NCBI GenBank assembly: GCA_002419025.1
Contig: DIFG01000003.1
Coordinates: 1-12,240, forward strand
Direction: 5' to 3'
DNA: 12,240 nucleotides
DNA from: Deltaproteobacteria bacterium UBA5754
GTDB taxonomy: Bacteria > Desulfobacterota > Dissulfuribacteria > Dissulfuribacterales > UBA5754
Shown here: one piece after another, positions 6,153 through 12,240 of the stretch
Numbering within the stretch: the stretch's first letter is position 1
Layout: every line of letters starts with the position of its first letter
Program-made: the position numbers and the translations under genes
Notes under the pieces: model-generated
What the model saw: only the letters and a program-made list of their open reading frames with translations
Database searches by the model: none
Told to the model about the DNA's origin: nothing

Positions 6153-6524
6153 TTAAAGTCCAAAGATCTTCATGAGCTCTGGAAGCAGGGGGTTTGCATA
6201 CAGGGCGATAAGGGCGATAACGAGGGCGTAAATGGTGAGCGACTCGATGAGGGCGAGACCGATGAACATGGTAACGGTCAGCTTACCGGCAAGCTCGGGG
6301 TTACGCGCAGTTCCCTCAAGGCAGCCCCGCGCACAATGACCCATGCCGACACCGCAACCAGATGCGGCGATTCCGACTGCAAGGCCGGCGGCGAGAAGTG
6401 AGGCAGCCATCAACATGCCCACATGACCACCCTTTTCCACATCGCCGTCAGCAGCCATTGCAAGACCGGCGCATCCGACGACCATGACCAAAGACAAAAC
6501 CGAGACAAGAGACCACTTCTTCAC
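6153..6524 (-). CDS. atpE: ATP synthase Fo subunit c with N-terminal signal-like extension
   Basis: The last 90 or so residues are a standard c-subunit hairpin. Helix 1 ends in a glycine-rich GCGVGMG stretch and is followed by the polar loop ARNPE (73-77). Helix 2 carries the ion-binding Glu94 in ALIESLTIY and ends LYANP. The c ring rotates in the membrane as ions pass. At 123 residues it is longer than the usual 75-90 because of an N-terminal hydrophobic segment (about 5-24), either signal peptidase I type (ALAMA-like end near residue 25) or a lipobox (VVGC, Cys18). Such extensions are known in some deltaproteobacterial c subunits. Of the sodium-type ligands, Ser95 and Tyr99 are kept but the helix-1 Gln is Met61, so proton use seems likelier. 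Cys57, Cys64 and Cys68 cluster in the loop region. The start is GTG with AGGAGG nine bases upstream. Confidence 0.95.
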   Translation of the reverse strand: MKKWSLVSVLSLVMVVGCAGLAMAADGDVEKGGHVGMLMAASLLAAGLAVGIAASGCGVGMGHCARGCLEGTARNPELAGKLTVTMFIGLALIESLTIYALVIALIALYANPLLPELMKIFGL

Positions 6525-6571
6525 TTTTTGTTCCCTCCTGAGGATATGGATTTTGGCCTTCTTCGCGAGAT

Positions 6572-7288
6572 TTAGTGTCCGCTCGACATCGCCTCAACCG
6601 AATAGACAATGGAAAGCATCATAAAAATGAACGCCTGGATGAGACACACGAGCACTCCGAGAAACATAATGGGAAGAGGGGCGAGATAAGGGCCGGCAAG
6701 CATGAGGAGAAGCCCGAGAAGGATCTCCTTGGAAACCATGTTCCCAAAAAGTCGTATGGACAAAGAAAGGATCCTCCCGATATGGCTGAAGATCTCAATG
6801 GGGAACATGACAGGGGCCATGGCCGGCACCGGACCCATGAAATGCTTGAAATACTTGATGCCGTGAAACCGAATCCCGAGGGCGTGATACGTAAAGATGG
6901 AGATGGCGGTACAGCCGAGGGTGATATTGAGATTGGCCGTAGGCGACATGAAGCCGGGAATCAGCCCTAAATAGTTCGCTATAAGGATGTACAGGGCGAA
7001 GGTCGCGATCATGGGAAAGATGATCCGCGTCTTAGTGCGGTCATGGGTCTGCTCGGTGATGAAGTCTTCAAGGCCGCCCACGAAGGCCTCCATCACGTTT
7101 TGAACGCCGCGAGGGATCATCTCCATTCGGGAAGTGGCCATCTTTGCAAGCACGATGCAAATAAGCATGGCAAGGAAACTGTACTGCATGTGAGGGGCCA
7201 GGATCTTTGCCAGGACCGTCTCCCCGCCATGCGCTGGAAGCCCTAAAGCATCGAGGAGAAGACTCAAAAACAAAAGTGGATGTTCCAT
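6572..7288 (-). CDS. atpB: ATP synthase Fo subunit a
   Basis: 238 residues with five to six membrane segments. The signature is LSIRLFGNM with the essential Arg179 that faces the c-ring glutamate, followed by the last helix region IQAFIFMMLSIVY (Gln218). Subunit a forms the two ion half-channels. The ATG at 7288 has AAGGAGG (7299-7305) ten bases upstream, and gives the normal MEHPLLF start. The frame stays open further upstream, to 7510, but that extra 74-residue part is a shadow of atpI. It starts two bases after the atpI stop, and atpE follows after 47 bases, so the four genes form one operon. Confidence 0.96.
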   Translation of the reverse strand: MEHPLLFLSLLLDALGLPAHGGETVLAKILAPHMQYSFLAMLICIVLAKMATSRMEMIPRGVQNVMEAFVGGLEDFITEQTHDRTKTRIIFPMIATFALYILIANYLGLIPGFMSPTANLNITLGCTAISIFTYHALGIRFHGIKYFKHFMGPVPAMAPVMFPIEIFSHIGRILSLSIRLFGNMVSKEILLGLLLMLAGPYLAPLPIMFLGVLVCLIQAFIFMMLSIVYSVEAMSSGH

Positions 7289-7290
7289 GC

Positions 7291-7698
7291 CTACACAACC
7301 TCCTTCGTGCGTGCCCGGTTCACGAGGACCGTGGCCACGAGGATATAGAAATTGACAACGGAAACAGAAAGCCCGATAAACAGACCGACCGGCGAGACGT
7401 ATTCGTGAAGGACGAGCAGAGAGGCGGTAACAGCAAGAGTAACAACCCCCAATCGCACAGCTAGGCCGCCATAGTAAGCGAATATGGTCCTCATGCGGAC
7501 AACTCGCCAACAGTCACGCTCAAGTCCAATGCAGTTCACAGTCGCAACCACCGCGCCCACAAAAATCCCACAGGCCATGCGGGGAGAGGCAACAAGCAGT
7601 GCACCGAAAACGAGAATGGACGTCAGGAAAAGATTTGCGGCACGAAAGGTCCGCATAAAGGTTTCATTGAGATCCCCCCTAAGTACCTCGCGGATCAC
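7291..7698 (-). CDS. atpI: ATP synthase accessory protein AtpI
   Basis: 135 residues, four predicted membrane helices (about 20-38, 42-58, 74-95, 103-126), typical of the poorly conserved AtpI/subunit I family. AtpI assists assembly of the c ring in several bacteria; it is not part of the finished enzyme. The start GTG overlaps the atpZ stop as GTGA (7695-7698), with AGGAGG six bases upstream, so the two are translationally coupled. The assignment rests on topology and its place between atpZ and atpB as much as on sequence. Confidence 0.85.
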   Translation of the reverse strand: MIREVLRGDLNETFMRTFRAANLFLTSILVFGALLVASPRMACGIFVGAVVATVNCIGLERDCWRVVRMRTIFAYYGGLAVRLGVVTLAVTASLLVLHEYVSPVGLFIGLSVSVVNFYILVATVLVNRARTKEVV

Positions 7699-7958
7699 GC
7701 CTTTCCTCCTTTTTCCCCTTTTCCTTCTCCCTCAAACCTCTTGGTGAGCAGAAGAAAATTCTTGACCCCGCCTCCAAGTCCAAAAAGAAAACATATGATC
7801 GTGAGCCAAGGATACGTCTTCTTTTCAAAAAGCCATGTATCGAGATAATAGCCTGCAATAACGCCCGCAAACACGGAGAATACCACTGACAGGGCGATGG
7901 TTGTGGCTGTGCTCAGATTTCGAAACAGAAATGCGAGCTCTTCCTTTATATTTCCCAT
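7695..7958 (-). CDS. atpZ: AtpZ/AtpQ family ATP synthase-associated membrane protein
   Basis: A small protein of 87 residues with two membrane helices (about 17-39 and 50-70) and the AtpZ hallmark GYYLD after helix 1 and a glycine-rich GLGGGVKNF at the end of helix 2. It ends in a charged Gly/Glu/Lys tail. AtpZ is found at the head of atp clusters and together with AtpI has been linked to magnesium/calcium transport or enzyme assembly. The ATG at 7958 is chosen because the alternative GTG at 7982 has no ribosome site and adds a Cys-rich stretch. The ribosome site for 7958 is itself weak. It opens the atpZ-I-B-E operon. Confidence 0.85.
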   Translation of the reverse strand: MGNIKEELAFLFRNLSTATTIALSVVFSVFAGVIAGYYLDTWLFEKKTYPWLTIICFLFGLGGGVKNFLLLTKRFEGEGKGEKGGKA

Positions 7959-8056
7959 GCCCTGGTTACGACAGCAGCACACACTGCCGGTTTTTGGGCC
8001 AGCCCTGTGTTTGAACTCCTATTTTAGGAAAAGTGAATATCCATTCAGTTTGAGTG

Positions 8057-8085
8057 TGATTACCATAGCCATCCCGGTCTGTCAA
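8057..8085 (-). promoter_or_regulatory. Candidate promoter of the atpZIBE operon
   Basis: On the minus strand TTGACA (8085-8080) is followed, after 17 bases, by TAATCA (8062-8057), preceded by TGG as an extended -10. The -35 is perfect but the -10 hexamer matches at only two positions. It lies about 100 bases before the AtpZ start in the gap behind hemL. Confidence 0.4.
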
Positions 8086-8127
8086 TTGTCTGAATCCGTG
8101 AGCCGACTACCGGGGTTTTGGAATTAT

Positions 8128-9423
8128 TTATTTAATAAGTGTCCGAAAAACCCCCTCGGCGACATCGAGAGTGCCCTCAATGAAATCCTGTGTGTGGGCA
8201 AGGGAAACGAAAGCGGCCTCAAACTGGGACGGAGCAAGCGCAACCCCTTCTTCCAGCATCAGCCGGTAAAACCTCGCATACTGTTCTGTATCCGATTGCA
8301 GGGCCTCCTGAAAATTCGTGACAGGACCCGTGCGGCCGAAAAAACACGTCATCATGGACCCAACCCGTTGAATCCGACAGGAAATACCTGTTTGTGCGGC
8401 ACATTCCGACAGACCCTCCTCCAGCATTCGGGCGCGATCCTCCAGAGTTTCGTAAATGCCGGGCCGAGAAAGCACGGAAAGCGTGGCAAGACCTGCTGCT
8501 GTGGCAAGGGGATTTCCGGATAGTGTTCCCGCTTGATAAATAGGTCCAACCGGGGCGATCTGCTCCATGATCTCACGCCTTCCTCCATAAGCCCCGACAG
8601 GCAGGCCTCCCCCGATGATCTTGCCAAGGCAGGTCAGGTCAGGCATGACATCGAAACGTGCCTGTGCTCCCCCAAGGCCGAGACGGAAACCCGTTATCAC
8701 CTCGTCGAAGATGAGAAGTATCCCCCTTTCCCGGGTGAGACTGCGAAGGAGGGCCAGAAATCCATCTATCGGGCGTACGACTCCCATATTCGCAGGGACA
8801 GGCTCGACGATCACAGCGGCTATATCGTCCCCTTGCCGGTCGATGATCTCCCGCAGGGACTGTGGATCATTGAAGGGAACGGCGATCGTCAGGGACGCGA
8901 TCTCCTCGGGGACACCGGGGCTGCCGGGTATGCCAAGGGTGGCGACCCCGGATCCCGCCTTGACGAGAAAGGAATCGGCATGTCCATGATAGCACCCGTC
9001 GAACTTGAGGATCTTTTTGCGGCCTGTATATCCTCGGGCGAGGCGAATGGCACTCATCGTGGCCTCGGTCCCGGAATTGACGAGCCTTACCTGTTCCATG
9101 GATGGCACGCATTCACAAATCATCCTGGCGAGTTCGACCTCCCGCCATGTGGGAGCGCCGAAACTCGTCCCGCCATCGAGCGCCGCATTCACTGCTGCCG
9201 TGACCTCGGGATGGGCATGGCCCAGGATCATGGGGCCCCAGGAGCAGACGTAATCGATGTAACCTTTTCCATCCACATCGAATATGAACGGCCCGTCGGC
9301 CCTGTCCATGAAGACCGGATCGCAGCCCACTGAGCGACACGCACGGACCGGACTGTTGACGCCACCTGGGATCACAGCGCAGGCCTCGCGAAAATACGCG
9401 GATGAGAGGGTATTTTTGTGCAC
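8128..9423 (-). CDS. hemL: Glutamate-1-semialdehyde 2,1-aminomutase
   Basis: This 431-residue fold-type I PLP enzyme has the full HemL pattern: GGVNSPVRA near the N-terminus, NSGTEATMSAIRLAR (116-130), Asp240 in IFDEVITGFR for the PLP ring nitrogen, and the Schiff-base Lys268 in CLGKIIGGGLPVGAYGG. It converts glutamate-1-semialdehyde to 5-aminolevulinate, the last step of the C5 route to haem, sirohaem and corrinoids, in the cytoplasm. Length matches the family (about 425-435). The start GTG at 9423 has AAGGAG six bases upstream. No terminator hairpin is visible after its stop, so read-through into atpZ 169 bases on is possible. Confidence 0.96.
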   Translation of the reverse strand: MHKNTLSSAYFREACAVIPGGVNSPVRACRSVGCDPVFMDRADGPFIFDVDGKGYIDYVCSWGPMILGHAHPEVTAAVNAALDGGTSFGAPTWREVELARMICECVPSMEQVRLVNSGTEATMSAIRLARGYTGRKKILKFDGCYHGHADSFLVKAGSGVATLGIPGSPGVPEEIASLTIAVPFNDPQSLREIIDRQGDDIAAVIVEPVPANMGVVRPIDGFLALLRSLTRERGILLIFDEVITGFRLGLGGAQARFDVMPDLTCLGKIIGGGLPVGAYGGRREIMEQIAPVGPIYQAGTLSGNPLATAAGLATLSVLSRPGIYETLEDRARMLEEGLSECAAQTGISCRIQRVGSMMTCFFGRTGPVTNFQEALQSDTEQYARFYRLMLEEGVALAPSQFEAAFVSLAHTQDFIEGTLDVAEGVFRTLIK

Positions 9424-9540
9424 AAAAGACTCCTTATAGTACTATGCAGGATATTATCAATAAACTACTCCATGTACCCAGACACTTTCAACGCCATCAG
9501 CCCCATCGATCCGGCCTCGCAGATCTCGAGGAGAAATCCC
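9424..9540. promoter_or_regulatory. Divergent intergenic region between hemL and the beta-CASP gene
   Basis: 117 bases, AT-richer than the genes. On the minus strand TTGATA and TATAAG occur 16 bases apart, but this -10 overlaps the hemL ribosome site (9430-9435), leaving little leader, so I do not trust it as the main promoter. No strong plus-strand promoter is evident. Both genes must be expressed from this gap unless the upstream frame (9418) is real. Confidence 0.35.
9528..9533 (+). promoter_or_regulatory. Ribosome binding site that sets the beta-CASP start
   Basis: GAGGAG lies seven bases before the ATG at 9541. The frame is open upstream to a GTG at 9418, but that would overlap the hemL start and has no ribosome site; the family N-terminus begins at MATMTFFGAAGTVTGS. 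Confidence 0.65.
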
Positions 9541-10950
9541 ATGGCAACCATGACCTTTTTTGGTGCAGCCGGAACAGTCACCGGCTCATGTCACCTCCTG
9601 AGTTCAGGAGATGAAAGATATCTCCTCGACTGCGGGCAGTTTCAGGGCCCCTGGGAGATCGAAAAACTTAATTATGATCCTTTACCCCCAGTGGATCAAG
9701 GTATTTCAGGGCTCATTCTCAGCCATGGCCACCTGGACCACTGCGGGCGCATCCCTGTGCTCACGCGAAACGGATTCACAGGCTCCATCTATTGCACCCC
9801 TCCAACTCGTGATATCGCACGCCTGATTCTCCTCGACTCGGCCCACGTTCAAAAGGAGGAATACGACTGGAAGAGGCGCAGGCTCACCCGGTCCGGGATA
9901 GAAGTCGCCTCCCCCCTCTATACGACCGAAGACGCCTATTACTGTCTGGATCGTTTCGATCGAACGATTCGTTATGGAGAAACCATCAGGCTGTCGCAAA
10001 AAATGGACCTGACCTTCCATGCCTCGAATGCGGGCCACATACTTGGAGCCGCCCAGATCACCATTGACTATCCTGGAGAGAACGGCAAGAAAAGACGGCT
10101 CCTGTTCACTGGAGACATCGGAGACGGGGGACGCCCCGTGGTTCCAGATCCCGACAGGCCGGAAAGACCCGTAGATGTGCTCCTGATGGAGGCGACTTAC
10201 GGAGACCGGGAACACCGCTCATACGAGGCGTCCGTACGCGAATTCGAAGAGACGATCCTCGAGACGATCAGAAAAAAGGGGACCGTTCTCATCCCGTCCT
10301 ACGCACTGGAGCGCACCCAGGAAGTCCTCTTCCACCTCAAAAAGATGCATGAAAAGGGCATCATGACGAGCGATGTACCCGTATTCCTGAATAGTCCCCT
10401 CGCCATCGACATAACCCGCCTCTATCACCGGCATTGCTCCTTCTGCCGGAAGTCCCTCGCCGGCGTGATGAAGCGGGGAGGCTCTCCGTTTGTGTTCCCT
10501 GGCCTGCATCTTACGGAAACCGTCGAGGAATCCCAGGCCATTCACCACGTTCCCGACCCCAAAATCATCATTGCCGGTAGCGGCATGATGACCGGCGGAC
10601 GGATCAAACACCACCTCAAACACCATCTCTGGCGCGATACAACCAGCCTCGTGATCGTCGGATACCAGGCCCAGGGGACCCTTGGCAGGAAGATCGTCGA
10701 TGGAGCGGACACGGTCAGGATCTTCGGGGAGACGGTGGCTGTACGGGCACGGATCCACACGATCAACGGATTTTCCGCGCACGCGGGCCGGAGATCCCTC
10801 GTGGAGTTTGCGCGCCAGGCAGACCCGGAGCTTGTGATCCTTGTCCACGGCGAGCAAAAGGCCCTGTCGGGCCTTGCGGCTGCGATAGAAAAAGAGATCC
10901 CACGGGCCCGCATCCTAGTCCCGAAACTCGGAGATAAAGTCAGGATTTAG
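9541..10950 (+). CDS. Beta-CASP metallo-beta-lactamase-fold RNase-like protein (YSH1/CPSF73 type)
   Basis: 469 residues. The N-terminal half is a metallo-beta-lactamase fold: GAAGTVTGSCH at the start, then HGHLDH (62-67), the two-metal site. Later metal ligands are the His in NAGHILGA and the Asp in FTGDIGD. The beta-CASP insert is marked by LLMEATYGDR, ALERTQE, GSGMMTGGR and HTINGFSAHAG, with a closing LVHGE. This set is that of bacterial proteins related to CPSF73/Ysh1 (COG1236), which act as RNA endo- or exonucleases. It is distinct from RNase J, which has a longer C-terminal domain. Its physiological target in bacteria is not settled. It diverges from hemL, and its stop overlaps tyrS by four bases. 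No KH domain, as in archaeal aCPSF, is present. Confidence 0.88.
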   Translation: MATMTFFGAAGTVTGSCHLLSSGDERYLLDCGQFQGPWEIEKLNYDPLPPVDQGISGLILSHGHLDHCGRIPVLTRNGFTGSIYCTPPTRDIARLILLDSAHVQKEEYDWKRRRLTRSGIEVASPLYTTEDAYYCLDRFDRTIRYGETIRLSQKMDLTFHASNAGHILGAAQITIDYPGENGKKRRLLFTGDIGDGGRPVVPDPDRPERPVDVLLMEATYGDREHRSYEASVREFEETILETIRKKGTVLIPSYALERTQEVLFHLKKMHEKGIMTSDVPVFLNSPLAIDITRLYHRHCSFCRKSLAGVMKRGGSPFVFPGLHLTETVEESQAIHHVPDPKIIIAGSGMMTGGRIKHHLKHHLWRDTTSLVIVGYQAQGTLGRKIVDGADTVRIFGETVAVRARIHTINGFSAHAGRRSLVEFARQADPELVILVHGEQKALSGLAAAIEKEIPRARILVPKLGDKVRI

Positions 10951-12167
10951 AGATCGGAGCGCAGGATCCGCAGATAACGAAGCTTTCCGATCTTCAGGAC
11001 GATCGGGGAGGCGGAAAGGACGAGACTTTCCGATGTGATCTTGACGCCGTCCGCGGAGATGGCGCCCTGGGAAATGAGCCGATGGACCTCTGAGGAACTC
11101 TTAGCCATCCCGGCATCCTTCAGGAAACGAGGGAGATAGATCTCCTCCTGGCCGACCGGGATTTGGACCTCGCGGATGTCCTGGGGGATCTCGTGGCGGC
11201 CGAACTGGGCAGCGAAATGCTCCTTTGCCTGCAGGGCGGATTCGGTTCCGTGATATCTGGCCACGAGTTCACACGCGAGATCGGCCTTGACATCCCGCGG
11301 GTGAAGCCTGCCCGAAGAGACTCCTTCCCTGAGTTCCGCAATCCTGTTCAGGGAAAGGTCACTTAGAAGTTCGTAATAACGGAACATGAGATCGTCTGAT
11401 ATGGACATGATCTTTCCGAACATCTCATCGGGAGGATCGGATATGCCCACATAGTTACCGAGGGACTTGCTCATCTTCTGAACGCCGTCAAGCCCTTCGA
11501 GAAGGGGCATGGTGATGACGACCTGGGGTTCCTGTCCGTATTCCCGTTGGAGATCACGCCCCACGAGGAGATTGAAGGTCTGGTCCGTGCCACCAAGCTC
11601 CACGTCCGCCCGTAGAGCGACGGAATCATACCCCTGTATGAGGGGATAGATGAACTCGTGGATGCCAATGGGCCTCTGGGAATGGAAACGTTTTTTGAAA
11701 TCGTCCCGCTCGAGGATCCTGGCAACCGTGTATTTGGCGCAGAGGCGGATCATGTCGATGGATCGCATGTCTTTCATCCAGCGGCTGTTGAACACGATCT
11801 CGGTCCTTGACGGGTCGAGGATTCGAAAGATCTGATCCTTGTATGTCCGGGCGTTCTCGAGGACCTGTTCTTCCGTCAAGGGTGGGCGTGTATCCGTTTT
11901 CCCGGTGGGATCCCCGATGAGCCCTGTGAAATCACCGATAAGGAAAAGGACCTGATGGCCGAGGTCCTGAAAGTGCTTCATCTTCTGGATGAGAACGGTA
12001 TGGCCGAGATGTAGATCCGGGGCCGTGGGATCAAAGCCAGCCTTTATGCGAAGCGGTCTTTCCTCCTTCATGGACCTTTCGAGCTTGATGCGGAGCTCTT
12101 TCGGATCGATGATCTCGACTGCCCCGCGCCTGATGATCTCTATCGACTTCTCGAGGTCCTTTTCCAT
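10947..12167 (-). CDS. tyrS: Tyrosyl-tRNA synthetase
   Basis: Class I aminoacyl-tRNA synthetase of 406 residues. It carries AGFDPTAPDLHLGHT with the HIGH-type HLGH (53-56), GGTDQTFNLLVGR (192-204) for tyrosine binding, and KMSKS (231-235). The C-terminus is an S4-type RNA-binding domain (about 340-406). It charges tRNA-Tyr in the cytoplasm. Two starts are possible. The ATG at 12167 has AAGGGGG five bases upstream and gives MEKDLEK. A GTG at 12182 would add five residues and has AGGAGG (12186-12191) only three bases upstream. I prefer the ATG. Its stop TAA (10947-10949) overlaps the convergent beta-CASP stop TAG. No T-box leader is visible in the 58 bases ahead of the gene. Confidence 0.96.
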   Translation of the reverse strand: MEKDLEKSIEIIRRGAVEIIDPKELRIKLERSMKEERPLRIKAGFDPTAPDLHLGHTVLIQKMKHFQDLGHQVLFLIGDFTGLIGDPTGKTDTRPPLTEEQVLENARTYKDQIFRILDPSRTEIVFNSRWMKDMRSIDMIRLCAKYTVARILERDDFKKRFHSQRPIGIHEFIYPLIQGYDSVALRADVELGGTDQTFNLLVGRDLQREYGQEPQVVITMPLLEGLDGVQKMSKSLGNYVGISDPPDEMFGKIMSISDDLMFRYYELLSDLSLNRIAELREGVSSGRLHPRDVKADLACELVARYHGTESALQAKEHFAAQFGRHEIPQDIREVQIPVGQEEIYLPRFLKDAGMAKSSSEVHRLISQGAISADGVKITSESLVLSASPIVLKIGKLRYLRILRSDL

Positions 12168-12217
12168 ATGTTCCCCCTTCACATTCCTCCTGATCCATCT
12201 AAGGAACCTCGAAAAAT

Positions 12218-12240
12218 GATGGTCTCGTAAAAAGTCCCAG
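12218..12240. repeat. Start of a second copy of the 43-140 repeat
   Basis: GATGGTCTCGTAAAAAGTCC and the following C match 43-63 at 18 of 21 bases, in the same orientation. The window ends inside it, so the palindromic arms cannot be seen. It sits just upstream of tyrS. Confidence 0.55.

Noticed and set aside
7289..7510. N-terminal extension of atpB by 74 residues
   Set aside because: It overlaps atpI in another frame, and the ATG at 7288 has its own ribosome site and the family N-terminus.
8533..9333. 266-residue plus-strand frame opposite hemL
   Set aside because: hemL is complete and highly conserved on the other strand; the antisense frame has no known motif.
9418..9540. Upstream extension of the beta-CASP protein
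   Set aside because: It would overlap the hemL start, has no ribosome site, and the conserved fold starts at 9541.
12183..12240. T-box or other riboswitch ahead of tyrS
   Set aside because: Only 58 bases are visible, with no T-box motif and a dispersed repeat at the far end.

Overview
The window is about 12 kb of GC-rich chromosomal DNA from a Gram-negative bacterium, most likely a member of the former Deltaproteobacteria (Desulfobacterota or a relative). I infer this from three things. There is lipid A/LPS core machinery. The F-type ATP synthase is split, with an atpZ-atpI-atpB-atpE membrane-sector cluster standing apart from any F1 gene. Dispersed palindromic repeats of a kind common in those genomes flank the genes. 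I cannot fix the genus from sequence alone.

Layout. Positions 1-560 hold no convincing gene; they are a repeat-rich intergenic block with a palindromic element (43-140), a possible MITE-like unit (217-530) and several stem-loops. Positions 561-4480 carry three tightly packed plus-strand envelope genes: an MsbA-type ABC exporter, a GT9 heptosyltransferase-like protein and a GT4 glycosyltransferase. A strong hairpin (4508-4543) separates them from a convergent PlsC-type acyltransferase (4594-5304, minus). A divergent promoter region follows, then rplU-rpmA (5437-6014, plus) for ribosomal proteins bL21 and bL27. These end at a long stem-loop with T and A tracts on either side (6089-6124) that can serve as terminator in both directions.

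On the minus strand, reading right to left, hemL (8128-9423) is followed by atpZ, atpI, atpB and atpE (7958 down to 6153), which build the Fo membrane sector. Diverging from hemL is a beta-CASP metallo-beta-lactamase-fold RNase-like protein (9541-10950, plus). Its stop codon overlaps by four bases the stop codon of the convergent tyrS (10947-12167, minus). The last 23 bases begin a second, same-orientation copy of the repeat seen at 43-140.

How the genes fit together. The left third serves the outer envelope (lipid A flipping, core sugar transfer, phosphatidic acid synthesis). The middle and right serve translation (bL21, bL27, TyrRS, possibly RNA processing), tetrapyrrole synthesis (HemL) and proton- or sodium-driven ATP synthesis. 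I found no CRISPR array, tRNA, rRNA, phage gene, transposase or defence system. The least explained parts are the structured repeats in the first 560 bases, the signal-peptide-bearing, cysteine-rich c subunit, and the bacterial beta-CASP protein.
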